DNA of 64,000 nucleotides from Eopsaltria australis. Its lineage: Eukaryota; Chordata; Aves; Passeriformes; Petroicidae. Position numbers and translations under genes: made by a program. The notes under the pieces are model-generated. The model saw only the letters and a program-made list of their open reading frames with translations. It made no database searches and had not been told where the DNA came from. The stretch spans positions 620,001 through 684,000 of the forward strand of contig JAVTVJ010000117.1 in the NCBI GenBank assembly GCA_034509425.1. Reading direction: 5' to 3'. Positions within the stretch are counted from its first letter, which is position 1. Each line of letters begins with the position of its first letter. Below, piece after piece: positions 11,665 through 24,000 of this stretch.

Positions 11665-13407
11665 CAAGGAGTGGAACAACACAGTTTTGTTAAAGTGTTT
11701 GAGAAATAAATTGAGTTTAACAAAATTCCAATCCCTCTCCATTTGCCTTTATCATTAGGGCACCCAAGACTAAACTTGAATGTTTCCCCCTGATCTTGAT
11801 GAGTTTAGTTTGGTTTTATGAAGGAGTTGATAAGGTATTCTACCATCTGATGGAATCTGAGGAACTCTGATGTTCCTCCCCAGAACAAGTGATGTGCAAG
11901 GGACAGGTTGACCTGGCAGGTTAAACATTGGTTAACATGAGCCTTCTACAAATGTCAGGAAATGGAAAAGTGGTATTTTACATTATTTTAAATATTCTAT
12001 ATTTCTGGCAATGGGAAATCATTTAGACTGATGCATCTGCTGGTTTCCTAAATGTAGAAATAATTCTTTAAGCTCTTTTAAGCAGGATTATTCCTGCACA
12101 TTTTTATATAATCTGGTATGCTTTGAGCATTAATGGTTAACTAATAGCGATAAAAATATTTATTCATGACATGGAAAACTACCAGCAGGGAGTTTAACTT
12201 TCTTTTTTTATTTTCTAGAACGAGAGAAATGATAAAACAATGAAATAAAATGGGGAAAAAATTGCCATGCCATTGAAATGAACTCAGTTTGAATAACTGC
12301 AACAACTTTCTCTGAGCTCACTTTATTTGACTTACTGCTGTTAGTTCTTCAGTACTGCCTCTGTTAGAAGAATCTTAAACTTTCTATTCTTTGCTTTAGG
12401 CTGAGATGATGAGGAAAGGAGAGTTTCCTCTGCTTTCTTTTAAGGGTGACGCCCACTTTGCTGCTTCACCATACTAAATATTCCCAGTGGTGCACCTCAA
12501 CTCATGCTGTCCTTCCATTTCTTGCCAATCTGAGGCAAAGGTCGGTTGCAGCTTGACAGGGGTGTTATCTTTACAAATTTTTCTAAATTAAACATTTTTA
12601 TTTACTTCAGGACAATAAAGTTTGGTAACAATAAGGGAGGAAAGAGTGATACAAGATCATTATTAAAATTAAGCTTGATTTTTAACATCTTCTTTGCTGT
12701 GAATACTTAAATATATTTTATTTAAATTGAGGTGTGAAAATGAGGTGCTTAAATAAAAACTCTATTCATCCTTGGGGGAATTTGCTGCTGGTGAGGGCTT
12801 CATAGTAATAGGAGGGTTCTGCAGCATTTTAACAGATTTGATTTTATTGTTCACACAGAGATATATCTCAGTGCCCAGAAAACAGGTGTTTCTCACCTGT
12901 CCAGTTTAGATACTCCTTAAAATGCTTGCAGGTTGCTGGTGGGGAACTAAAACTTATGGTTGTTTGGAGTGTGTCAATAGGCAGTGCATTCACTGCTGTG
13001 TAGACAACTCCCAGTCTGAGTTTCCACCTGAGGGATGTCACATCTTGTGGGGCCTGAAACAGGCTGAAATGTCCCCTCTGCTCTGCTAATGCTACAAAGA
13101 ACTGACAGTGTGCACACCTTCAATTTAAGCACATTAACCGAATTTCAAAATGCAAGAAGGATTCATGGGGTCCCTTCTGTTTAAGTTTGGAGGAATTCCA
13201 ATGTGTTTATTTTGCTGTCATTTCCTGATAGAGTTCTCACTCATCGCTCTTGTAGAAGCGTGCCATTGTCACTCATTTTAGTTATGACACAGAATTTACT
13301 CTATCATTTTTTCCATTATAACACTTCTGCTGAAAAAAAGTAAGTCATATAAATCTCTCTGGTTTATATGACAAGGTAAAATCTATTTGGTTTCTGTGAC
13401 AAGATTT
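11665..13407. other. unique DNA, no gene seen
   Basis: No repeat family or exon recognised. The part near 12880-13120 has a more balanced base composition than its surroundings but no coding signal. Confidence 0.5.
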
Positions 13408-13562
13408 TGATTACAGGGAGGCTACAGGAGCTGCTGGTGTGAGAAGATGTTGGAAGTTCTCCCATGTCCAACATAGTCAGTGCCAGCTGTCTCCAAGATG
13501 GACCCATTGCTGGCCAAGGCTGAGCCCATCAGGAATGGTGGGAGAGCCTCTGGGATAACAGG

Positions 13563-13570
13563 TATAAGAG
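13563..13570 (+). promoter_or_regulatory. TATA-like element of the LTR
   Basis: TATAAGAG lies about 155 bases into the LTR, where the U3/R boundary of this LTR type would be expected. It is degenerate, and activity is not implied. Confidence 0.3.
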
Positions 13571-14281
13571 GGTAAAAACCCTGCTGTGCAACAGCAGCTG
13601 GATGGGAATGAAAATGTAGGAGAGAGAAAGCTCTACAGATACCAAAGTGAGTGCAGAAGGACAGGCAGGAGGTGCTCCAGGTGCCAGAGCTGAGATTCCC
13701 CTGCAGCCCCTGTAGGACCCCACACAGCAGCAGGAGGATGCCCAAGGGAGGCTGTGATACTGTGGGAATTCCATGCTGGAACAGGGTCCTGGCATGGAGC
13801 CATGACCTGTGGAGCAAGGAGCCCACACTGGAGCAGGTTTGATGTCAGGACTCCTGACCCCACAGGGCACCTACTCTGGAGCAGCCTGTTCCTGAAGGGC
13901 TGCACCCCATGGAAAGGACCCACGCTGGAGCAGCTCATGAAGAACTGCACCCCACAGGAAAGACTCACACTGGAGAAGTTCATGGGGGACTGTCTCCCAT
14001 GGGAGAAACCTTGCACTGGAGGAAGGGAAGAGTGTGAGGAGGAATGAGCACCAGAGGTGTCATGAGGAACTGGTCAAAACTCCCGTTCACCACTGCCTGA
14101 GGTGGAGGATTCAGGAGTGAAGTTGAACGTGAGAAGCAGGAGGCAGGATGAGGGAGTTACAGAAAGGTGTTTTTAAGATTTGATTTTTTTATCTCCTTAC
14201 TCCACTCTCATTTCTTTGGTAAAAAATTAAATTAATTTCCCCAAGTGAACTCCATTTTGACCCTGATAGAAATTACTGACA

Positions 14282-14500
14282 GCAATTTGAACATCATGAG
14301 GAGTTTCTTCGCTGTGAAGCATTGGAACATGCTGCTCAGGTGGAGTCACCATACTTTGTGGTGTTAAAGAAACGATTGGATGTGGCACTCAGTGCTGTGG
14401 TTTAATTAACAAGGTGGCGATCAGTCAAAGGTTGGACTCAATGACCTTGGCAGTCTTTTCCAACCTAAATGATTCTGTGATTGTGTGACTGTGATTCTTT
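14282..14500 (+). mobile_element. CR1 LINE 3' end nested in the LTR
   Basis: Starts with a TTGAACATCATGAGGAGTTT block, then GGTGGAGTCACC, GATTGGATGTGGCACTCAGT, GGTTGGACTCAATGACCTTG and TTTTCCAACCTAAATGATTC, and ends with the tail series GATTCTGTGATTGTGTGACT and GTGATTCTTT. The LTR sequence resumes immediately after the tail at GATCTCTCCCTGCCC. The CR1 therefore inserted after the LTR, which dates the two events relative to each other. Confidence 0.9.
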
Positions 14501-14623
14501 GATCTCTCCCTGCCCTTATCTTGAGCCTTTTGTTTTATTTTCTCTTCCCTGTTCAGATGAGGAAGGCAGTGACAGAGCAGCTTTGTTAGGCAGCTGGTGT
14601 CCAGCCGGGGTCAATCCAACACA

Positions 14624-17600
14624 ATGAAATTTTGGAAAATATTAGCGTGGAAGCTATAACTACAATAAGATCCATCCACAACATGAGCACAATGGAAAGA
14701 GGAAGAGGAAAATCACAGTGATCACTGTAGCATCATTTCACTTGACTTTTCTACACCTCATGGGGCACACTGTGTATGCATTGAATTTTTCTTCAGATAT
14801 ATATATACATTATACTCTACAGTGAGTCATTCTTGCTTAAGGCATAAAGCCCTTTGCACTCTAAGATTATTGCCAGAATGCAATTTTTGTATCTCAAGAT
14901 TTGCTTGGCTTCGGACTTTCATAATTTCAGAAGTGTAATTTTAAACTAGAAGAACCATATTCCTTCAGCAAACCAACTTCTTTCCACACTTGAAGAGAAG
15001 TAACTGTTGTGTTTCCAACTCTTGGGTGCCCAGTGGAACTAAATAAGGCTGTTTAAGGTTTGCAGTCAAAATTAAAAGCTTTTCATGAGATGCAAGAGAT
15101 GTACAATTGCCATATTTACTGCAAAGCTGTGTCTTATTGCTCTTAATAATAACTTGATAATGACTAAATATTTCTGCAGTTGCATGAACTGGGAAAAACT
15201 TTTTCTTCAATTTGTCTAATAAAGTAAATTGAGAAAAAAGCTTCTTGTAAAGAGGATATCCAGACTGCATGTGAAATAACAGGAGAAATGCAAGGAATGA
15301 TGAAACATTAAATACTCCTTTGCTAACATTTCAACTGGTATCTCTTATGACTAGCTCTTATGGTAGCACTTGACTTATCAATACTTTCTTTTCTCACTTA
15401 ATTTCCCCATTGGCTATCCCATCTCTAATCTTTGTGAAGAGAGGAATAGGTGGAAAGGCAGAGTAGAATTTTTAGGATTTTTTTAATGACAGAACAAGCG
15501 GAAAACTACTTCAAATTTTTTTTCATGTGAATATTTGACTTCACTTTGGCATTGCTTTTAATAATCTAAATCTGAATCTCCATTCCAGCCATTCAATGTC
15601 TGCTCATCTTTAATGTATCATAGAATAGTCACAGTCCTGACTGTAGAATAAGTTTATAAAGTAAAATATATTTAAGTAGTTAGCTATATTTGCAGCATTT
15701 GGAGGAAGTTTTCAGTTGCCTATGTTGAGAAGTTTTATATTATGTATCTGCTATAAGAACTTGATACTTGCCTCTGAAGTTGAGAATTTGACTTGCAAAA
15801 AGGATGCATGGAAATGCAAAAAATAAAGCACACAAAGCAGATGCCAAGCTTTTCTTATATGTCACCTACCACACCTGCAGCAAGTGACCTTATGTATTTT
15901 CGATTTTGCCTGTATAAAAAATGCAAATCAGACTCAGCAAAAATTATACAAGAACAGAAGAGCAAAGATTATCTAGCATAGATGAAGGGAAGCTCACTGA
16001 GTCCTCATTATAAATTAAATAGTATAAAAAAAAAAAAAATCCCCTTTTCTGAGTCCAAAGATAGTCGTCATTGCTCCAAAGGGTGATGGCCTATGGAAAT
16101 ATGAAGTAGAACTTCTCCTTTTTTACTGTTAGAATGTTTTACAGTTTCTCATTTATCCCAATTTTAGTGTAAATCATTGATATCACTTCAAATTTCAATT
16201 CCATGCAAGCTTCTCCCTAATAATGTGAAAGCTGATAAATTAGTGTAGTAAGGATGGTAAATATTTTTATATGATGCTGGAAAGGATACTGGGAAAAATG
16301 CTAAACATTTGTTACTCTTGTTATGATGGAATTACTTTAACTACAAAGATAGAAAGAAATTTTCCATATTTTTGGGGTAGTAAGATTATGGGTTGCAGAA
16401 CCAAACAGAGATCAAGATATATTTCCTCAGATTTCCAAAATGTATGAAATATGTCTAAAGCAATATGACAACCAGGTAAAAAATCTCTTTATCTCAGCAT
16501 GAAAAATAACAGGAAAAGGGGTGATTTTTCTGTATCAGACCTGTACTATTTTAACACCTGTAAATATTTTATAAGTCAGTAGGTTTTCCATTCCTTACTG
16601 CAATTTTTTAGAGCCTTGGCTTGAATGAAACCATTCTGTAAATTGTATGATATAGCAGCTGCCACTTAGGATGCTCTGCAGCAGGAGCAGAGTCTGTGCT
16701 TTGGATGATGACTCAAGCAAAACCAATGTTTTTATCTTAAAGGGAGTTGCTTCCCCTTCCACATTCATAAGATCAGATGTGACCTTCAGAATTTTATAGC
16801 ACAGAGCTGTATCCTGGTCCACATCTCAATCCATTAGAGACAGCAAGGGTGGAATAAAGTTCTGCTAACTTTAGTTATCTGTGGTGTAGATGTCTACGTC
16901 TGAAGTAGGTATCCAGATTCTCTTCCTGACAAGTTGTGGGGAAGACTTAGCATTTAGGCAAGATTCATCTCATTCAGGAGTAGACACCTTCAGCAGACTG
17001 GGTGAAGCATCCTCCACAGTTTCTTATTTCACTTCATTGAACAGCGAAATAAGGGCACCTTATTCAAATGTTCTCATGTAAAAGCATTCACAGAATCCAC
17101 CTCCAAGACAGATAAATGCAGAATCCACCTATGAGACAGGCAAAATAAATTCTATCCTTATTGCACATCAGTTTCCATGGGAAACAGGATTTTATTTAAA
17201 GAGATTGGAGACTTTTGACTCAATACCAGGAAATGAAACACTCAGCAAGATTGTTCCATAGAATAATTATTCCAAGATTTTTGATGTGTTCTGCATCCAA
17301 AAGTCTGAAAACATGGGCCATGCATCATTAGGTAGATCAATATTAGTCTGAAGAGCTTAAATAAATTTGGGGTTTTTTTTCAGCAGCTTGCAAACTGATG
17401 CAGAAAACAAATGAACTAGGTTGAAAAAAATAATATAAAATATTGCTGCAAACTTACTATACACACATTAATAATAATTGCAAAATTTATGCCTGTTGCT
17501 ATTTTTTACTGCTCTTCACTTCAAGATAAAAGTCAAAGGACCACGTTGGAACCTCTTGTTGAATAATCTAAAAATCTATAATTAAAAAATAAAGGAAGCA

Positions 17601-17756
17601 TGCATTTAATTTTATTTTATGTATGCTTAGATGGATTTAAGATAAGTATATTTTAAATCATCATCAAAAACCTGCTTCATTATTCTGCTTTGTCATTTCC
17701 TTTTTAAGTGAAAATAGGCACTGCGTTTTCATGCTCAGCAATTCTCAAAGAATGTG
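14624..17756. other. unique AT-rich DNA
   Basis: No gene was recognised. The longest frame is 101 codons on the minus strand (14965-15270) and has no known domain. A 14-base A run lies at 16026-16039. The sequence at 16880-17060 is of more balanced composition but unassigned. Confidence 0.5.
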
Positions 17757-18031
17757 AATCACAGAATTACAGAATCAGTAATTCCACAGGAGACATCTGG
17801 TCCAATTTCCCTGCTTAAACAGGGTCATTGCAGAGCACAAGGCACAGGATTGCATCCACAGGTGGTTATTGAATATCTCCACCCCCTCTCTGGGCAACCT
17901 GCTCAGTGCTTGGTCACTGCACAATGAAGAAGTTCCTCCTCATATTCAGGTGGAACCTCCTGTGCATCAGTTCCTGCCCACTCCCCCTTGTCTTGTTAGT
18001 TGACACAACCAAGCAGAGTCTGGTTCATCTT
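17757..18031 (-). mobile_element. CR1 LINE 3' fragment
   Basis: The plus strand begins with the tail GAATCACAGAATTACAGAAT and passes through CCCTCTCTGGGCAACCTGCT, GAAGAAGTTCCTCCTCATAT, a TTCAGGTGGAACCTCCTGTG block, CCCTTGTCTTG and a CAGAGTCTGGTTCATCTTC block. This is the CR1 order read backwards. The copy is 5'-truncated at about 18031, where it abuts a second, oppositely oriented CR1 end. Confidence 0.9.
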
Positions 18032-18091
18032 CAAGGAGTGGGACTTGATGATCCCTGTGGGTCCCTTCCAGCTCAGGAGATTCTGTTTCTG
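18031..18091 (+). mobile_element. CR1 LINE terminal scrap, head-to-head with its neighbour
   Basis: The stretch AGGAGTGGGACTTGATGATC, TGTGGGTCCCTTCCAGCTC and the degenerate tail AGATTCTGTTTCTG form the last ~60 bases of a CR1 subfamily on the plus strand. It starts exactly where the minus-strand CR1 stops, giving two truncated 5' ends joined head to head. Confidence 0.8.
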
Positions 18092-21000
18092 TAGCTGGGA
18101 ATTTCCAAGTGTAATCATACTAAGAATCACCTTGGAAGAAATTCCAATTAATTTTTGTATTTTTCTTTTGTCTGAAAATTTTGTGTCTATTGTAGCAATA
18201 GCTCCTGTCAAGATGGTAACCTTTGAAGACTTACACATTTCTTTCATCTACTACTTTTCCCAAGATTTTTCTTTCCTGTTCTACTAATTTTTCTGCTGAC
18301 ACATTTTTAGTTTTATTTCCCCAGTTCCTCATTTCTGTTTCTTACTTTTTAAAACTCAGCAATACCAGTATTTCAAGATCCATGGGATTTTATGTTAGAT
18401 AAATATTTACCTTGCTTTATTTCTTTCTCACCCACCATTGCAATATCTCTCACGAGTTTGACTCTGCTCATCCTCTTTGATCTCTGCTTGATTTTACAGT
18501 GTGACTGTTTGTAGTAGGTGATGTCTTTGTTGTCGCTTTCAGGGTTCTTTTCAATTTCTGTGAGTAGACTTGCCTTAAAGATTTATCTTTAGTGTCCAGA
18601 GGAGCTGCCTCCAAGAGTCACCCACTAAGACATGGTTTCTATTTGCTTTCCCTTCCTCTCAGCAGTGTTGTAAACTTCCCAAACAACCTGTACACTAGAA
18701 ATCATGGAAAAATAAACATTCTCCTGCTTTAGTCTATATTGTCAACTATTTAGTAGGGCTTCAGAAACAAAAAGTTTTTTGTTTAGATCCCTGAAGGAAC
18801 CACAATGTCAAAATGAGGACAGTGAAAAAAAAGAAAAAGGCTTTAATTGCTAGTGGTTTTTTTTGTTTTGTTTTTTTTTAACAAAAGAATAAACTTTTTA
18901 TAAGGGATTTTCTTTTTGAGAGAAGAAACTTTGACTTTTCTTTATGGCTCTGGGATCCTAGTAGCTGTCTTTCTGAAATTACAATGTTCCTTTGTCAATT
19001 ATTTAGGTGATTCACCACGCAGTACAAAGTGGACAGTCCAGAAGTCTTTCAGAACATGCACAAAGAAATTGTTCATAACAAGACCATGTCAAGATCTTAT
19101 ATGTTTGCTTCTCACAATTTGCTTTCTGATCCCAAGTGTCCTACTAAAACCTCTCTTCTCACCCAGATTTCTCAACTGCCTTTCTAGTCTTTCCTGGCTT
19201 TTCTCAGCTGGTTTTGCTCAGTCTGTTTGGAATCAAGGCACCCACATTTAAGTCTGTGTCAAAGATGGGAGGTCTCAGTTTCCATGGTGATCAGTGGAGT
19301 TTGGGAAGTAAATTAAATAAAATATAGGTAATATAGACCCAGTTTGTTTCTCTAAATATCTTTGCAAAAAAGTAATTCAATTATTTGGAAATTATTTGCT
19401 TAAACTCTAGTACTATTTGAGATGTTATCATGTAATGGCATAGACGTTGAGGCTTGGGAAAAAAATGCTTGAAAAATAATTTTAAAAGAGGCAAAAGGTA
19501 CAGGAGACAGGTTATATGAGATTATGTCCCTTGGATGCTGGGAACACTTCACATGGTTAGTGCTGGATGGACTTCTGTGTCAGGTGATGCAGAATGCTGG
19601 GCAGGAACCCATCTGTGCTGCAGGTAGGAGAAGTTCTCATCAGAAATGATGTGGGAGGCCTTTTCCCAATCTTATACTCACCTCTCTGTACCCATTAGTC
19701 CTGTACTCTTCAGTGCCCAGTATTTTGCTTTATTTGCCATTTTTACATTGTCTGTCCCCCTTCAAATAGTCAGACTTACTTCCTCTCCTGTTAGTATTTA
19801 ATCTACAACTTGAGCTTCATTCCATGAACATGACCATGAATAACCAAGCTATGGCTTGAGCTGCCATTGTCTGCAGTGCAGCTGCTGGTTCACATTCCTG
19901 CCAGAGCACCAAAGAACCACCCAGCCTGGAGAGGATGGAAGTGAGACCAAAAAAGGCTAAAATGCCTCAGAAATTAAGGGGCTTTAGCATTTTTTGGGAG
20001 ACCACACCCAGCACTACCTCTAATACAACAGGGAAAGAGATAACTCTTACAGGGACACTCCATGTATTATGCTCCTAGTCATCTCTGAAGTAAGGAGTCA
20101 GCAAATAAGCTTGTGAGAAAGTGGGGCTCTTACCCTTGTGTCTAATAGATGTGAAGACTTAGCTAAAAAATGTAAGCACAAACTTAACCTGAGGAAGCTG
20201 GCATCTGGGATATGTGGTCCTTGATGGCTTGCATTTTGAAGCCAAAATATCTATCAGTGAAGCAACTGTCAGCACAATTTCTTTTGCTTGATCTACAGTT
20301 TTTAGATCTGTACATGTCTCTTGTGTTTATCTGCAGGATTCATGCTTTTAAACATTTTATTTCCCATTTCTACAATGGCATTTCAGAATCCCATTTAAAA
20401 GAATGATTTTTCCTCAAAGCAAATTACAAAGAGCTGGGAATAAACATACAGAGAGGAAAATAAGGGCATGAAGTGGGAGAAGAAAACAAGGTTTATTTAA
20501 CATGCAAGAGGCAAAAACAGCTTTCAATATGAGGCATTTTTCCTCCACATAGTTACAAAGTACCAACGTCAGTGTTAAAGAATGAACACTAATCTGAAAT
20601 ATGTTGTTTTCCCCCCACAGAAATCTAGTTACAGTATTTTTATTTATTCTCTTGGGTTCTTCAAATTAGGGTAAGCCATCCATAAAGTTTCATGTATAAT
20701 TCATGCAAAGACTTAGTGTACTGTGTATTTGCCCTGCTTCAGTAAAATCACATTATTATAATTTGACTTTCGATATAGAGTGCTTATTTATTTAAAATTT
20801 TAATTAGAGTCATAATTATATCTAGTGTTCACAATAGTCAATTTTAATAGTAGACCTGGACAAAAACAATTAGATCAGGATGCCTTTTTATAGATCAATT
20901 TTTTCGTCCCCCATGCCCTAAATTAAAGTGAAAGAGCATGTGGAGAAAAAACATATCTATCCTGTTTTAAAGATAGAATAACATGAAATGAAATTAAAAT

Positions 21001-24000
21001 TAATTAGTTACTAGGTATTAATAGGAATTTTGGGAAATGCAGTGTATTATCAGGATCTCACTTGCATTCTAGGTAAATAGGTAAATAATAACTATTGAAA
21101 ACACAGCAATTTTCCTGGTATGAATGAATGGGAAGTCTGAGATAGAACAAATTCATTGAATCTGTAAAAACTGTAGGGAAGGACCTCCCATACTGCCAGA
21201 GAGGAAAATTAGTAAGATTATTATTTTTCCTTCTTCAGATATTAATTATGAACTAGTTCATATCTTAACTGAAATTAAGAGATATCTGTAATTATCTCTC
21301 CCATAACAATAGCAGAACATCATAACAGAAATGTATTATTTCAGCTTCTTATTACACAAAAGTGATGTTCAGACTAATCAAACACATACCAGGAAGTTTC
21401 TAGTTTTTGTCATCCAAGTATCAAAACAGAAACATGCTCTTATCAGGTTTCAGAGCCCAGAAGAGCTTTCTGATAGTAGTCAACTGAGTTATTCAGAGCA
21501 TCCTCCTCCTTCTGAAACTAATCAAATCAAACATTTCACAGAGCATCTTAATCAACACATTCAAGGCTTTCCTAAGGGATTTTATCCTGCATTCAAAGTA
21601 ATGATTACTTATTTAACTTTAATCAGCTGTTGACTAAAATATAATGTTTGAAAATAAACCCAGCAAGCCCTGCATGATCAGCAGCTTGACCACTGGGTTA
21701 TTAATTGATATCTGTGGGTAAGCCTTAGCACTGAGTAGGGAAGGTGTGGGAGAATGCCAAAACAGAGAGTTTCCTCTTACAGATTACAGGTTCAGATCTG
21801 GGTTTTTCGTACCCCTCTAAGAGTCAGTGAGAGGCAGATTTCCTGTGTGCTGGACCACGAGTTTTCAGAATGAGAGGGAAAGTTGTTCCTGCCTGGCAGC
21901 GTCTCAGAACAAGTAGGTGATGCTCCATTTATCACACAGAAAAATTCCATGGTGTACCCAACATGTTCCAGTTTGACCAATGTTCCCAAATGAAACAGGC
22001 ATGGGGATGCCTGTTTGGGGTGCAGTGCTGCTGATTACTGACATGGCAGACCAGGTACTAAGTTAAACCATTTGTAGATCAGTACCTTAACTTCTGACAG
22101 CATGTTATAGCATCCAGCTAGAGACTGAATACAGGGCAGGAGCAAGGGAAAAAAAGAATGATGTTTACTTCCAGCAGTTTGGCATTTTGTGTCACAAGGT
22201 GCTCTGGAGCTGAAGCTCTTTTGTGTTGCTTTGTGCTTAATAGCCTTTCACAGACTTTTTCTTCATGGGAATGCTTAATAATGTCTTAATTCAATTTTAT
22301 TTTTGGCCTTTGCAGAGTCTTACAATGAGTTCCTCAGTTTAATTTTTTTCTCTTTGAAACAGATTTTCTGTCATGTTCCCAGTTCAGCTCAGTGCTCTCA
22401 TAGTGGCACTATGCTGCCTGCACTTAGTTCATAACATTCACAGTTTCCATTTTCCTCTTCCAAACTGAAATCTACAGAACTCCTTGAATGGTAATTCTTC
22501 TGTATCATTGAGGATAATTTTTGATTTCTTTTTTCTTCATTGTAACTTTGCTTTTGACATCATCGCTTTGGAGATATGGGAGTATTAGCATTAAACAATA
22601 TGAATGCACTGGATAATAATAATTAAAAGAAAAAATATTCCTGTATTCCTTTCTAAAAAGGTCCTGCATCATATTTGTCCTCATTAATCAACATCATCAT
22701 TTGTTAATCAACAGTGGCAGAACTGAAAAGTTTAAAGTCGCCAGGAAATTTAAGTTGGTTTTCTATCGCTTCCAATTTTTAATTTATCAATTCATTCTCA
22801 CCTGAACAATATCCAATTTTTGCTTTTCTGGATCTTCTTCATCAGCTGAAAAAGCAGACACCTGTATCATTAAAGAAGAATGCCTATGTCTTCTGCTATA
22901 TAAATTCAAATCCACGCTTTAAGGATCATTTAAGTCTGAAAAGCCTATACTGAGTACAGAAATTTTTTTTATTAATAGTAAAGAGTGTCCAAACTTACTT
23001 GAAATAGAATTTTACTCCCTTTAAAAATCAATGAAGTAAAAGAAGTATCTCAGAAAATTGACTGAATAAAAGACTAACACATTTTAAAGCTTTGCTGAGA
23101 ACATTTCACCAGAAAGACAAAGGCAGTGTAAGTACTGAGCTAAGGAGAATTACAGTGCCACAGCGTTTGTCAGCACAGATCACTCCCCAGGAACCAAAAG
23201 CATTAACAAGGCAGACTGTGTCAGTTTTGAGCTAATCAAAGGTTGACAATGAGAGGATTATGGAACTGAGGAAAGATCTTGTTCTTTGCCTTCTTCCTCA
23301 GCATTCTACAACTCCTTAAAGACATTTGCTAGGGCAAGGCAATTCAGGAAAGAGCAGCACCCCATTTCAGATGGAAATGTCAGGAGAACTTCAACATGTG
23401 TTGTCTAGATTTGGTTGTAAAGCTCTGAGGAGGGATTTTGTTAGCATTTACTTGCAGTGATTGCACTGGTTTGTTGAAATGTTATTGCAATTTCAAACAC
23501 TAACTGTCTTCCCTGGTAATCAACAAATACCTTTAGACTCTGGGAGAGGAGATACAAGCTGACATTGATCTAAAAGGAGAAAAAATGGTACTTAATTTTA
23601 CATTTAAGATACTTGGTATTCATTCATTTGCTTGCTGTGAGTTTATTCTTTTCTTATTTTTTTCTTTTCTGACATGCATTTTGTTTTTTCTTCAAGACTG
23701 TATCAGGATTATTCATATTTACCCGTGTACAAATTTGTTACAGCTATTCATGGAGCACCAGATTAGAATAACCTTAATTAAAATTAAATATCATCTGCAA
23801 ATGTTTTTTTCAAGTATCTATGACACACTAAATCACAAACCATGAGAAAATGTAGAAATAAGGTACATGTCTTACTCTAGCACATTTCACCTCTCAACAT
23901 AGACAATCACTAAATTTCTCCTGAGAGGCATGCAAAGCACACTTTAAAGTCACTCTGTCAAAGTTTATTGTATTACTGTTCCTTTTATTTCCTGTATTTT

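Larger units (their letters stand above)
13408..14623 (+). mobile_element. avian ERV solitary LTR, interrupted by CR1
   Basis: The plus strand matches a common avian endogenous-retrovirus LTR that I recognise by its blocks. They are GAGCTGCTGGTGTGAGA near 13428, GGCCAAGGCTGAGCCCATCA near 13513, and a TATA-like element at 13563. Next comes a run of imperfect repeats built on CCCACACTGGAGCAG (13690-14020), then a TTTTAAGATTTGATTTTTTT block near 14170. The 3' part reads GATCTCTCCCTGCCCTTATC (14500-14519) and ends in CCAGCCGGGGTCAATCCAAC and ACACA. Between about 14282 and 14500 it is split by a nested CR1. The ends are approximate, especially the 5' end, and I found no secure target duplication. 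Frames of 60-134 codons on both strands inside it come from the repeat, not from gag, pol or env. No internal retroviral region adjoins it. Confidence 0.8.

Noticed and set aside
13422..14047. Cluster of frames of 63-134 codons on both strands
   Set aside because: They lie wholly within the ERV LTR, which does not encode gag, pol or env. Both strands are open because the LTR is GC-richer than its surroundings.
15610..15640. Possible CR1 tail (ATCATAGAATAGTCACAG)
   Set aside because: Only the first few bases resemble CR1, and no further blocks follow in order.
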